Assembly (NCBI GenBank): GCA_937990205.1
Contig: CALKRO010000051.1
Location: 1 to 5,439, forward strand
Source of the DNA: an uncultured Candidatus Saccharibacteria bacterium
Lineage (GTDB): Bacteria > Patescibacteriota > Saccharimonadia > Saccharimonadales > Saccharimonadaceae
DNA length: 5,439 nucleotides
Direction of reading: 5' to 3'
Part shown: positions 1 to 4,544 of the stretch, piece after piece
Numbering within the stretch: position 1 is the stretch's first letter
Layout: each line of letters begins with the position of its first letter
Program-made: the position numbers and the translations under genes
Notes under the pieces: generated by a model
What the model was told of the DNA's origin: nothing
Seen by the model: only the letters and a program-made list of their open reading frames with translations
Databases searched by the model: none

Positions 1-30
1 TCTAACAAGTAAAATATTAACTAATACAAG

Positions 31-180
31 CTAGTTTTCTTTTCTTTCCCATAACTTATCTAACATGTTGAATGCTTCTACAAGTTCAGAATATTTGCAT
101 TTCACATTGTTTTCAACTTCTTTTATTAAAGAACTATGAACTAATAGAGAGTTAGCTTTATTAAAAATCTCACCATTTAA
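31..180 (-). pseudogene. C-terminal remnant of an unrecognised protein, truncated at a junction near 180
   Basis: On the minus strand an open frame runs from about 180 down to a TAG stop at 31-33. It encodes about 49 residues ending in YSELVEAFNMLDKLWERKEN, a charged, helix-like tail that reads like a genuine protein C-terminus. The same frame stays open to 234, but that extra part is simply antisense to the methyltransferase remnant, so the real homology probably stops near 180. There is no start codon in a suitable place, so the 5' part is missing. The segment is much more AT-rich (46 G+C in the first 180 bases by hand count) than what follows. The family is not recognised. Its position beside a DNA methyltransferase makes a restriction enzyme or another defence protein possible, but that is only a guess from context. 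Confidence 0.4.
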
Positions 181-181
181 A

Positions 182-697
182 AACTGTGGATACGTAAAAA
201 ATAGAGAGGTCTGGACTTCAGATTTTACGCCAATTTATGAAGGCAAAAGAACATTATTACGAGATATTCTTCTTGATGAAAAAGATGTCCCGGAAAGTTT
301 CTTTATTGATGATGAAAAACTCCCTACCTGGACTTACCTAAAAGGTGCAAAGAAAGAGGAAAGAACTAGCAGTACTGGTTTTAAATATCATTATAGTGAA
401 GGTCCGGTCACATTTCCTGATAATCTAGATGCACCATCCAGAACTATTATTACTGGCGAAGGTGGATCTGGTCCTTCAAGATTTAAGCATGTGGTTATAA
501 CTGAGAGTGGCAAATATCGAAGACTAACACCGGTCGAATTAGAGCGTCTAGATATGTTCCCAGATAATCATACGATGCTAGATGGCGTATCTGATACCAA
601 GAGAGCATTCTTTATGGGTAATGCACTTGTTGTGGGATGTATCACTCGTGTAGGTGAAGCATTGGCTAATAAAATCCAATCTGGATTATTGTCATAA
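182..697 (+). pseudogene. 5'-truncated cytosine-C5 DNA methyltransferase (C-terminal part only)
   Basis: The frame is open from 140 to the TAA at 695-697. Recognisable homology begins at about 182 (CGYVKNREVW) and runs to the end. Visible family elements are a target-recognition region with TPIYEGKRTLLRDIL and FKYHYSEGPVTFPDNLDAPS, then SRTIITGEGG, motif IX (RRLTPVELERLDMFPD, from 518) and motif X (FMGNALVVG, around 608-634). Missing are the AdoMet-binding motif I, the catalytic Pro-Cys motif IV, the ENV motif VI and the QxRxR motif VIII, so about two thirds of a normal protein of 310-400 aa is absent. No ATG with a ribosome site opens the frame. The only plausible internal start is a GTG at 491, inside the conserved domain and without a clear Shine-Dalgarno. 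The remnant cannot methylate DNA alone. It is either a pseudogene or one half of a rearranged or chimeric locus. The family assignment is firm; the cause of the truncation is open. Confidence 0.85.
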
Positions 698-743
698 AAG
701 ATAAAATCAAATAAAATAAATATATTCGGGAATACCCGCCATC

Positions 744-780
744 CCCTCACCCTTTATGGTTGAGGGCATATTTTTTATTT
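744..780. terminator. Intrinsic terminator between convergent genes
   Basis: CCCTCA (744-749) pairs with TGAGGG (761-766), with extra CC/GG pairing possible inside the loop, followed on the plus strand by a T-rich run (771-780). This would end transcription of the methyltransferase remnant. A second small hairpin, CGGG-AATA-CCCG (727-738), lies just outside it. Read on the minus strand, that hairpin is followed by an AT/T-rich stretch and could help terminate the converging phosphatase gene, whose stop codon at 775-777 lies inside the T tract. The region probably serves both directions. Confidence 0.65.
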
Positions 781-1473
781 CACTACTTCAAGGATTTTAA
801 GAAACTCCCCATTCATCGCTGCCGCATGAAAACCAGGCTCGCTCTTCACTACCGCTCCGGCTTGCTTAGCTAAAAACAATCCTGGCTCGTAATCCCAAGG
901 ATTTTCTGCCCGAAAACTCACTCCGTGCATTCTGCCGGCCGCCAGAAAAGCAAAAGCCACGCAGGCTGCCCCGAATACGCGGTGAGTCGAACCGTATTTC
1001 TGCATTCTGGTCGCCGCTTCGATTACATCCCCGCCAATCACCGCATAAAACGCATTTAAGATTGGCACCTCACGTACGGAAATTTTCTCTCCACCTAGAT
1101 AAGCGCCACTTTTATCGGCAAAATAAAATTCCTTCAGCGCCGGCAAATCAACCACGCTTGCGATAGTCTCCCCGTTCTTGCGACAAGCCATCTGAATCCC
1201 CCAAAGCGGCAAACCGTTCGCGAAATTTTTCGTCCCATCAATTGGGTCAATAATGAAGCAGTTCTCTGACATCGCAGTATTCGGATTAAATTCTTCGCTA
1301 ATAATCGCAAAATTCGGATATTCCGCCTGGATTTTTTCAATCAAAAATCTCTCCACAAGATAGTCTACGTCCGTCACTAAATCCCCTTCGGATCCTTTGG
1401 TATAAACTGCAAAATCTCGTGACAATAATTCTTCGGCTTCGCGGACAATGCGCTGTATGAATTTGCCTTCCAT
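775..1473 (-). CDS. Inositol monophosphatase family protein
   Basis: The 232-aa product is a Mg2+-dependent phosphomonoesterase of the IMPase/SuhB/CysQ/HisN superfamily, cytoplasmic (no signal peptide). Conserved elements appear in order: KGSEGDLVTDVD (residues 26-37), the metal-ligand glutamate in SEE (Glu60), the signature IIDPIDGTKNFANGLP (74-89, ligands Asp76 and Asp79), HRVFGAA (164-170, matching the usual R-x-x-G-S-A-A) and WDYEPGLFLAKQAGAVV (193-209, ligand Asp194). All catalytic metal ligands are present, so it should be active. At 232 aa it is shorter than the usual 250-270. The substrate (inositol phosphate, PAP or histidinol phosphate) cannot be decided from sequence. The ATG at 1473 is the first in-frame start after upstream stops and has no Shine-Dalgarno. 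A TATAAT ends 7 bases before it, suggesting a leaderless mRNA. It is divergent from the amidohydrolase-like gene at 1508. Confidence 0.93.
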   Translation of the reverse strand: MEGKFIQRIVREAEELLSRDFAVYTKGSEGDLVTDVDYLVERFLIEKIQAEYPNFAIISEEFNPNTAMSENCFIIDPIDGTKNFANGLPLWGIQMACRKNGETIASVVDLPALKEFYFADKSGAYLGGEKISVREVPILNAFYAVIGGDVIEAATRMQKYGSTHRVFGAACVAFAFLAAGRMHGVSFRAENPWDYEPGLFLAKQAGAVVKSEPGFHAAAMNGEFLKILEVVK

Positions 1474-1480
1474 AGTTATT

Positions 1481-1486
1481 ATTATA
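1481..1486 (-). promoter_or_regulatory. -10 element for the phosphatase gene (probably leaderless)
   Basis: Read on the minus strand this is a perfect TATAAT. Seven bases (AATAACT) separate it from the ATG ending at 1473, so transcription would start at or next to the A of the start codon. The -35 position holds only a weak match (TGGTTA, 3 of 6). No purine-rich ribosome site lies upstream of the ATG, which agrees with a leaderless transcript. Confidence 0.55.
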
Positions 1487-1495
1487 GCATTCTGT

Positions 1496-1501
1496 TATTA
1501 T
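1496..1501 (+). promoter_or_regulatory. Candidate -10 element for the amidohydrolase-like gene
   Basis: TATTAT lies six bases before the ATG at 1508, and no Shine-Dalgarno is visible. Together with the oppositely oriented TATAAT at 1481-1486 this makes a compact divergent promoter within 34 bases between two start codons. No good -35 was found. AT-rich sequence makes chance -10 matches common, so this is weaker than its partner. Confidence 0.35.
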
Positions 1502-1507
1502 ATAACC

Positions 1508-2191
1508 ATGAACACTATCGATCCGGCCGTGCTTTCCAAATCTCAGCAGCAAATTCTTCATGTCGATCCGGCCGTGCTTTCCGATTTTCAGCGTCAAATC
1601 TTTCAACTCGAGCGTGATAATGCTTCGGAATTAATTCATTTTGAACGGGGAACTACGCCGATTTTGCTTTCTGCTCCGCATACCGTAAATTTTCTTAAAG
1701 AAGATGGTAATTTTAAAATGCGTGAAGGCTACACTAAGGCGATCGTGAAATATCTGGCGCAAAAAACCGGCGCCTTCCTCATGATTAAAGAAAATTCTGA
1801 TGGTATCGATCCGAATAAACCAGAAATGGAGAATTACAAGCGTCAGCTTCTCGAAGTAATAAAAAATTATCAAATTCAACTCGTCTTAGACATTCATGGC
1901 GCCGCCTCGCATCATGATTTTGCCATCGAAATTGGCTCCCTCAACGGCGTAAGCGCAAGAACCCAAACCATCGAATCCCTAAAAACCGCTTTAAAAAATC
2001 AGGGAATTGCGCCAGTCTCCGAAAATAGCCCGTTTAAGGGCGGCGGTATCACCAAAACCGTCCATGGAAATACCAATATTGAAGTTTTGCAGCTCGAAAT
2101 TAATCGTGATTATCGCGATCTCACCCATCCCGAAAAGCTTTTTCACCTCTGTAAATCACTCGAAAATTTCCTTAAAAGTTTTCCACAATAA
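1508..2191 (+). CDS. N-formylglutamate amidohydrolase-like hydrolase
   Basis: The 227-aa product resembles the FGase family of zinc-dependent amidohydrolases (related in fold to M14-type carboxypeptidases). Family-like landmarks are ILLSAPHT (52-59, His58), LVLDIHGAA (125-133, His130), DFAIEIGS (137-144) and LEINRDYRD (196-204, Glu197). His58 and His130 are the likeliest metal ligands, and Glu197 fits the conserved late acidic position; this is inferred from motif order. It has no signal peptide, so it is cytoplasmic. The natural substrate is unknown, and no histidine-degradation genes are nearby. I chose the ATG at 1508. A longer in-frame start at 1448 would overlap the start of the divergent phosphatase gene and has no ribosome site, whereas 1508 has a -10-like hexamer six bases upstream. 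The first about 33 residues are two tandem 15-residue repeats (DPAVLS...) not expected in the family. No clear terminator follows. Confidence 0.7.
   Translation: MNTIDPAVLSKSQQQILHVDPAVLSDFQRQIFQLERDNASELIHFERGTTPILLSAPHTVNFLKEDGNFKMREGYTKAIVKYLAQKTGAFLMIKENSDGIDPNKPEMENYKRQLLEVIKNYQIQLVLDIHGAASHHDFAIEIGSLNGVSARTQTIESLKTALKNQGIAPVSENSPFKGGGITKTVHGNTNIEVLQLEINRDYRDLTHPEKLFHLCKSLENFLKSFPQ
1518..1607 (+). repeat. 45-bp in-frame tandem duplication in the hydrolase N-terminus
   Basis: Unit 1 is 1518-1562 and unit 2 is 1563-1607. The first 20 bases are identical in both, and the remaining 25 differ at 9 positions, so 36 of 45 match. The unit is 15 codons, giving DPAVLSKSQQQILHV followed by DPAVLSDFQRQIFQL. 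The reading frame is kept. The divergence between copies shows the event is not an assembly stutter. Confidence 0.85.
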
Positions 2192-2218
2192 AATTCAATT
2201 TAATTTCAGTAAAATCTA

Positions 2219-2247
2219 TTGACGACTAAGCATTAGCATGATAAATT
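2219..2247 (+). promoter_or_regulatory. Promoter of the first small surface-protein gene
   Basis: A -35 TTGACG (2219-2224) is separated by 17 bases from TAAATT (2242-2247). The -10 is preceded by TGA, giving an extended -10 (TGn). Transcription would start around 2254, leaving a 5' leader of about 60 bases. The leader contains a small inverted repeat, ACTTG (2255-2259) with CAAGT (2270-2274), followed by an A-rich stretch and the ribosome site AAAGGA (2304-2309). Confidence 0.6.
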
Positions 2248-2315
2248 AATAGTAACTTGAAGGTCAATACAAGTAAAAAACAAAAAAACTGTTAATATTT
2301 AATAAAGGAAATATT

Positions 2316-2858
2316 ATGACAAAATATGCAAAAATCATGGCAACTTTCGGTGTCTTAGCTGGACTCGGTGTCGCTTCACTCCCACTAGCAACCTTTGCTG
2401 CTAACAACTCTGAAACCACCGTTAAAGTTACTGTTCAAGAAGGTATCTCTATCGCCAACGATAACGCCACCGTTGACCTTGGTAACAAGACCCCAGGTGA
2501 AGCTGGTACTGCCACTTCTAAACTTACCGCTGCTACTAACAACGCTACTGGTCTTAATATCACCGTTAAAGACAAAGATGAAGACACTTCTCTCAAACCT
2601 ACTACCGCTACCGGTTCCGTCGCTGGTGTTGACTTCATCCCAACCGCCGCTTCTGGTACTGGTACTTGGAGCCTCAAGGGTGGTGCTCTCACTGTTGACA
2701 CCGCTATGGTTCCAGCTTCTGCAACCCCTCTCACAGTTAAGAACACTTCCAGTCCATCAACTGAAGAGGTTACTATGACCTACCGCATTGAACCAGGTGC
2801 AGCACAACGCCAAGGTACCTACGAAGACGTTATTGTTTACACTGTCGCCAAGAACTAA
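2316..2858 (+). CDS. Small secreted beta-rich surface protein, divergent WxL-like, copy 1
   Basis: The 180-aa product begins with a Sec signal peptide (MTKYAKIMAT, hydrophobic core 9-24, probable cleavage after LATFA, residue 28). The mature part is Thr/Ala/Val-rich and probably all-beta, with no second membrane segment. It contains TNNATGLNITVKDKDEDTSL (about 74-93), with a DKDEDT acidic loop at 86-91, and ends in GTYEDVIVYTVAKN. This end has the shape of the WxL domain C-terminus (Y-x-x-x-I-x-W-x-L), but with Y-T-V (175-177) in place of W-x-L. The gene has its own promoter, ribosome site AAAGGA seven bases from the ATG, and a strong terminator, so it is monocistronic. Fifteen of 16 glycines use GGT, a bias typical of highly expressed genes. 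It is a paralogue of the next gene. Export is well supported; the WxL link is inference from motif shape and neighbours. A generic pilin-like or camelysin-like beta protein is the alternative. Confidence 0.75.
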   Translation: MTKYAKIMATFGVLAGLGVASLPLATFAANNSETTVKVTVQEGISIANDNATVDLGNKTPGEAGTATSKLTAATNNATGLNITVKDKDEDTSLKPTTATGSVAGVDFIPTAASGTGTWSLKGGALTVDTAMVPASATPLTVKNTSSPSTEEVTMTYRIEPGAAQRQGTYEDVIVYTVAKN

Positions 2859-2877
2859 TTTCCTGTATTGACTGATG

Positions 2878-2910
2878 AATCAGCTCCCGAAAAGGAGCTG
2901 ATTTTTATTT
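2878..2910 (+). terminator. Strong intrinsic terminator after the first small surface protein
   Basis: AATCAGCTCC (2878-2887) and GGAGCTGATT (2894-2903) form a perfect 10-bp stem with a CGAAAA loop, followed by TTTTTATTT (2902-2910). It starts 19 bases after the stop codon and insulates the first small surface gene from the second. Its T tract runs directly into the -35 box of the next promoter. Confidence 0.93.
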
Positions 2911-2937
2911 GACATTCTGGTAATGCTAAACTATACT
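2909..2937 (+). promoter_or_regulatory. Near-consensus promoter of the second small surface-protein gene
   Basis: A perfect -35 TTGACA (2909-2914), a 17-base spacer and a -10 TATACT (2932-2937) make this the best sigma-70-type promoter in the window. The expected start is near 2944, giving a leader of only about 20 bases that carries the ribosome site AGAGGA (2952-2957). The -35 overlaps the end of the preceding terminator's T tract. Confidence 0.85.
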
Positions 2938-2963
2938 AGATACAAATAAGTAGAGGAAAAAAT

Positions 2964-3512
2964 ATGAAACATATTGGGAAGGTGGTAGGCGTTCTTGGCG
3001 TCGCTTCTGCCTGTGGGTTAATGGCCTTGCCACTTAGCACTTTTGCTATCGAAAAGAAGAACAGCTTGGATGTGAATGTTACCATCGCATCTTTTCTTAA
3101 TATCACGTCTGGCGCTAGTACAGTGGCGGATACGATTAATCCGGGTCAGGTTAAGAATCTTACTAATACTATTCGCGTGAAGACGAACAGTGTCACTGGT
3201 TACAATATTAATATTCGTGATAAGGATTCTAATACCAACCTTGTTCATGATACGACTACTACTAGTACTATTCCAGCTAAAAACGGAGCGCTCGACGGTT
3301 CTCAGGCTGGTTGGAATTACTCGGTTGGCGCCATTACGCATAAGGCTGTCACGGCCACTGATGCCTCGATTTTTAAGAACCTGAATACTGCCAAGCAGGT
3401 CATCGACGAAACTACTAATATAAATTATCACGTTGCTGCTACTGGATCTGAAATTCCAGGTAATTACCAAGATGTAGTAGTTCTCACCGTTTCAGAAAAT
3501 CCGGGCACATAA
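2964..3512 (+). CDS. Small secreted beta-rich surface protein, divergent WxL-like, copy 2
   Basis: The 182-aa product has a Sec signal peptide (MKHIGKVVGVLG, core to about 24, likely cleavage after LSTFA, residue 28). It is a paralogue of the preceding small protein: same length, the same PL[AS]TFA cleavage region, the block KTNSVTGYNINIRDKDSNTN (about 73-92) with DKDSNT at exactly residues 86-91 as in copy 1, and the end GNYQDVVVLTVSENPGT. That end matches the WxL C-terminal pattern, with L-T-V (174-176) in place of W-x-L. Elsewhere identity is low, so the two copies are old or fast-evolving. Codon choice is less biased than in copy 1. The ATG at 2964 sits seven bases after AGAGG. No clear hairpin follows, but a new promoter lies at 3525. 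The cell location is probably the surface, held non-covalently since there is no LPxTG or membrane helix. Binding partners may be the two membrane-anchored proteins downstream. Confidence 0.75.
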   Translation: MKHIGKVVGVLGVASACGLMALPLSTFAIEKKNSLDVNVTIASFLNITSGASTVADTINPGQVKNLTNTIRVKTNSVTGYNINIRDKDSNTNLVHDTTTTSTIPAKNGALDGSQAGWNYSVGAITHKAVTATDASIFKNLNTAKQVIDETTNINYHVAATGSEIPGNYQDVVVLTVSENPGT

Positions 3513-3524
3513 GCTAATTTTTCA

Positions 3525-3552
3525 TTGAATTACGCTTTTGCTCGTGTATAAT
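3525..3552 (+). promoter_or_regulatory. Promoter of the two-gene DUF916-like operon
   Basis: TTGAAT (3525-3530), a 16-base spacer and a perfect TATAAT (3547-3552) lie just upstream of the 318-aa gene. Transcription would begin near 3559. The ribosome site AGGAGGT (3568-3574) is strong, but only three bases separate AGGAGG from the ATG at 3577, which is closer than usual. Confidence 0.75.
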
Positions 3553-3576
3553 AAATAGCATATAACTAGGAGGTAA

Positions 3577-4533
3577 ATGAAAAAACTTAAAGGTCTAATT
3601 TTCGGTATGGCAGTTGCTTTGCCGCTCTTCTTCGGCATCGTCCGCCCAGTCCACGCAGATAATGGTACCGAACGTCTAGCCAATCACATGCAGGTCTCGC
3701 CTGCGTCTCAGCAGCTTGGCACTTTGAAGCCAGGTGAGACTAAACAGGGTACATTCCGTGTCCAGAATATCGGCACTAACGCCTTTGATTTTAAAATCTA
3801 TGCTGCGCCATATTCCGTTAGTAACGAAAACTACGACCCAACTTTCGATGCATCATCCGACTACACCAAGATTTCTAACTGGTTTACTTTTAATACTACC
3901 ACTGGCCATCTCGATCCAAATTCGGAAACTACCATTGAATACACCGTGAAGGTTCCACAAAATGCTCCAGGTGGTGGCCAATATGCCTCTATTATGGTGG
4001 AGAACGCCTCCAGTGAAAATTCATCTAATACTATTCGCGAAGTCACCCGTATTGGTATGTTGATCTACTCTCATATTGATGGTAAGATTAACCACTGTAC
4101 TAAGATTTTGGAAAATAATCTTCCATTTATCCTCTTTAACCCACCAATCTCCGGCACCTCTCGTGTCGAAAACTGTGGTAACACCGACGAGGATGTCAAA
4201 TACGTTCTTCGTGTCTTCCCATTCTTCTCTAAAGAAGAAGTCTATACTAACGAAGAAAACCCTACTTACCGCACCACTCTCCCTAATACTAAGCGCCTCA
4301 GTAAGGAAACTTGGGAAAAATCTCCAGGTATCGGTATCTTCTGGGTCGAGCAAGACATTACCTTTGGTAGTGCCCACAATACTTCTCGTAAACTCGTGAT
4401 CCTTTGTCCAATCTGGCTTATCGTCTTACTCGTTCTCTTTATCCTCTCAGTTATCTTCTGGCTTGTTTCAAAGAAATACGAGAACAAAAAATCTAATACC
4501 AAGTCCGCACCTCGCGTCGAATCTGATTTCTAA
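3577..4533 (+). CDS. Membrane-anchored DUF916/WxL-interacting-like surface protein, copy 1
   Basis: The 318-aa product has a signal peptide (MKKLKG, core 7-22, cleavage after PVHA, residue 27). An Ig-like domain follows (about 38-145) with MQVSPASQQLGTLKPGET (38-55), QNIGTNAFDFKIYAAPYSVS (63-82) and PGGGQYASIMVEN (131-143). This matches the DUF916 pattern of an N-terminal P-x-x-Q, a PG-x-x turn, an N-x-G beta hairpin and a late P-x-x-x-GGQY strand. A second beta domain (about 150-265) carries VTRIGMLIYS, VENCGNTDED and SPGIGIFW. A single transmembrane helix spans 273-297, followed by a 21-residue basic/polar cytoplasmic tail. In WxL loci, proteins of this layout hold WxL partners at the cell surface. 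Two cysteines (174 and 200) lie in the second extracellular domain and could form a disulfide; the downstream paralogue lacks both. It is first gene of an operon, with 11 bases to the next start. Export and topology are near certain; the family name is likely but unsearched. Confidence 0.78.
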   Translation: MKKLKGLIFGMAVALPLFFGIVRPVHADNGTERLANHMQVSPASQQLGTLKPGETKQGTFRVQNIGTNAFDFKIYAAPYSVSNENYDPTFDASSDYTKISNWFTFNTTTGHLDPNSETTIEYTVKVPQNAPGGGQYASIMVENASSENSSNTIREVTRIGMLIYSHIDGKINHCTKILENNLPFILFNPPISGTSRVENCGNTDEDVKYVLRVFPFFSKEEVYTNEENPTYRTTLPNTKRLSKETWEKSPGIGIFWVEQDITFGSAHNTSRKLVILCPIWLIVLLVLFILSVIFWLVSKKYENKKSNTKSAPRVESDF

Positions 4534-4544
4534 AGGAGTATTTG

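Noticed and set aside
491..697. Independent 68-aa gene starting at the GTG at 491
   Set aside because: The homology to C5 methyltransferases extends in the same frame upstream to about 182, so this is an internal codon of a truncated gene; no ribosome site precedes it.
1448..1507. Longer start (ATG at 1448) for the FGase-like gene
   Set aside because: It overlaps the beginning of the divergent phosphatase gene, has no ribosome site, and adds a sequence unlike the family; the ATG at 1508 fits the -10 spacing.
2162..2215. Terminator after the FGase-like gene
   Set aside because: Only AT-only short inverted matches (for example GAAAA/TTTTC) are present; no GC-containing stem with a T tract.
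2435..2746. Minus-strand 103-codon open frame inside the first small surface gene
   Set aside because: It is the antisense of a gene with strong codon bias, and no promoter, ribosome site or recognisable domain accompanies it.
2994..3017. Lipobox (VASAC) making the second small protein a lipoprotein
   Set aside because: The cysteine sits in the middle of the hydrophobic core, which continues to ALPLSTFA. The paralogue has the same cleavage region without a cysteine, so signal peptidase I processing is more likely.
3018..3470. Minus-strand 150-codon open frame inside the second small surface gene
   Set aside because: Antisense shadow of a gene with signal peptide, promoter and ribosome site; the product looks random, with scattered Arg/Ser/Ile and no domain.
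4021..4377. Minus-strand open frame within the 318-aa gene
   Set aside because: Shadow of a well supported coding region with whole-length paralogy to the next gene; no start signals.
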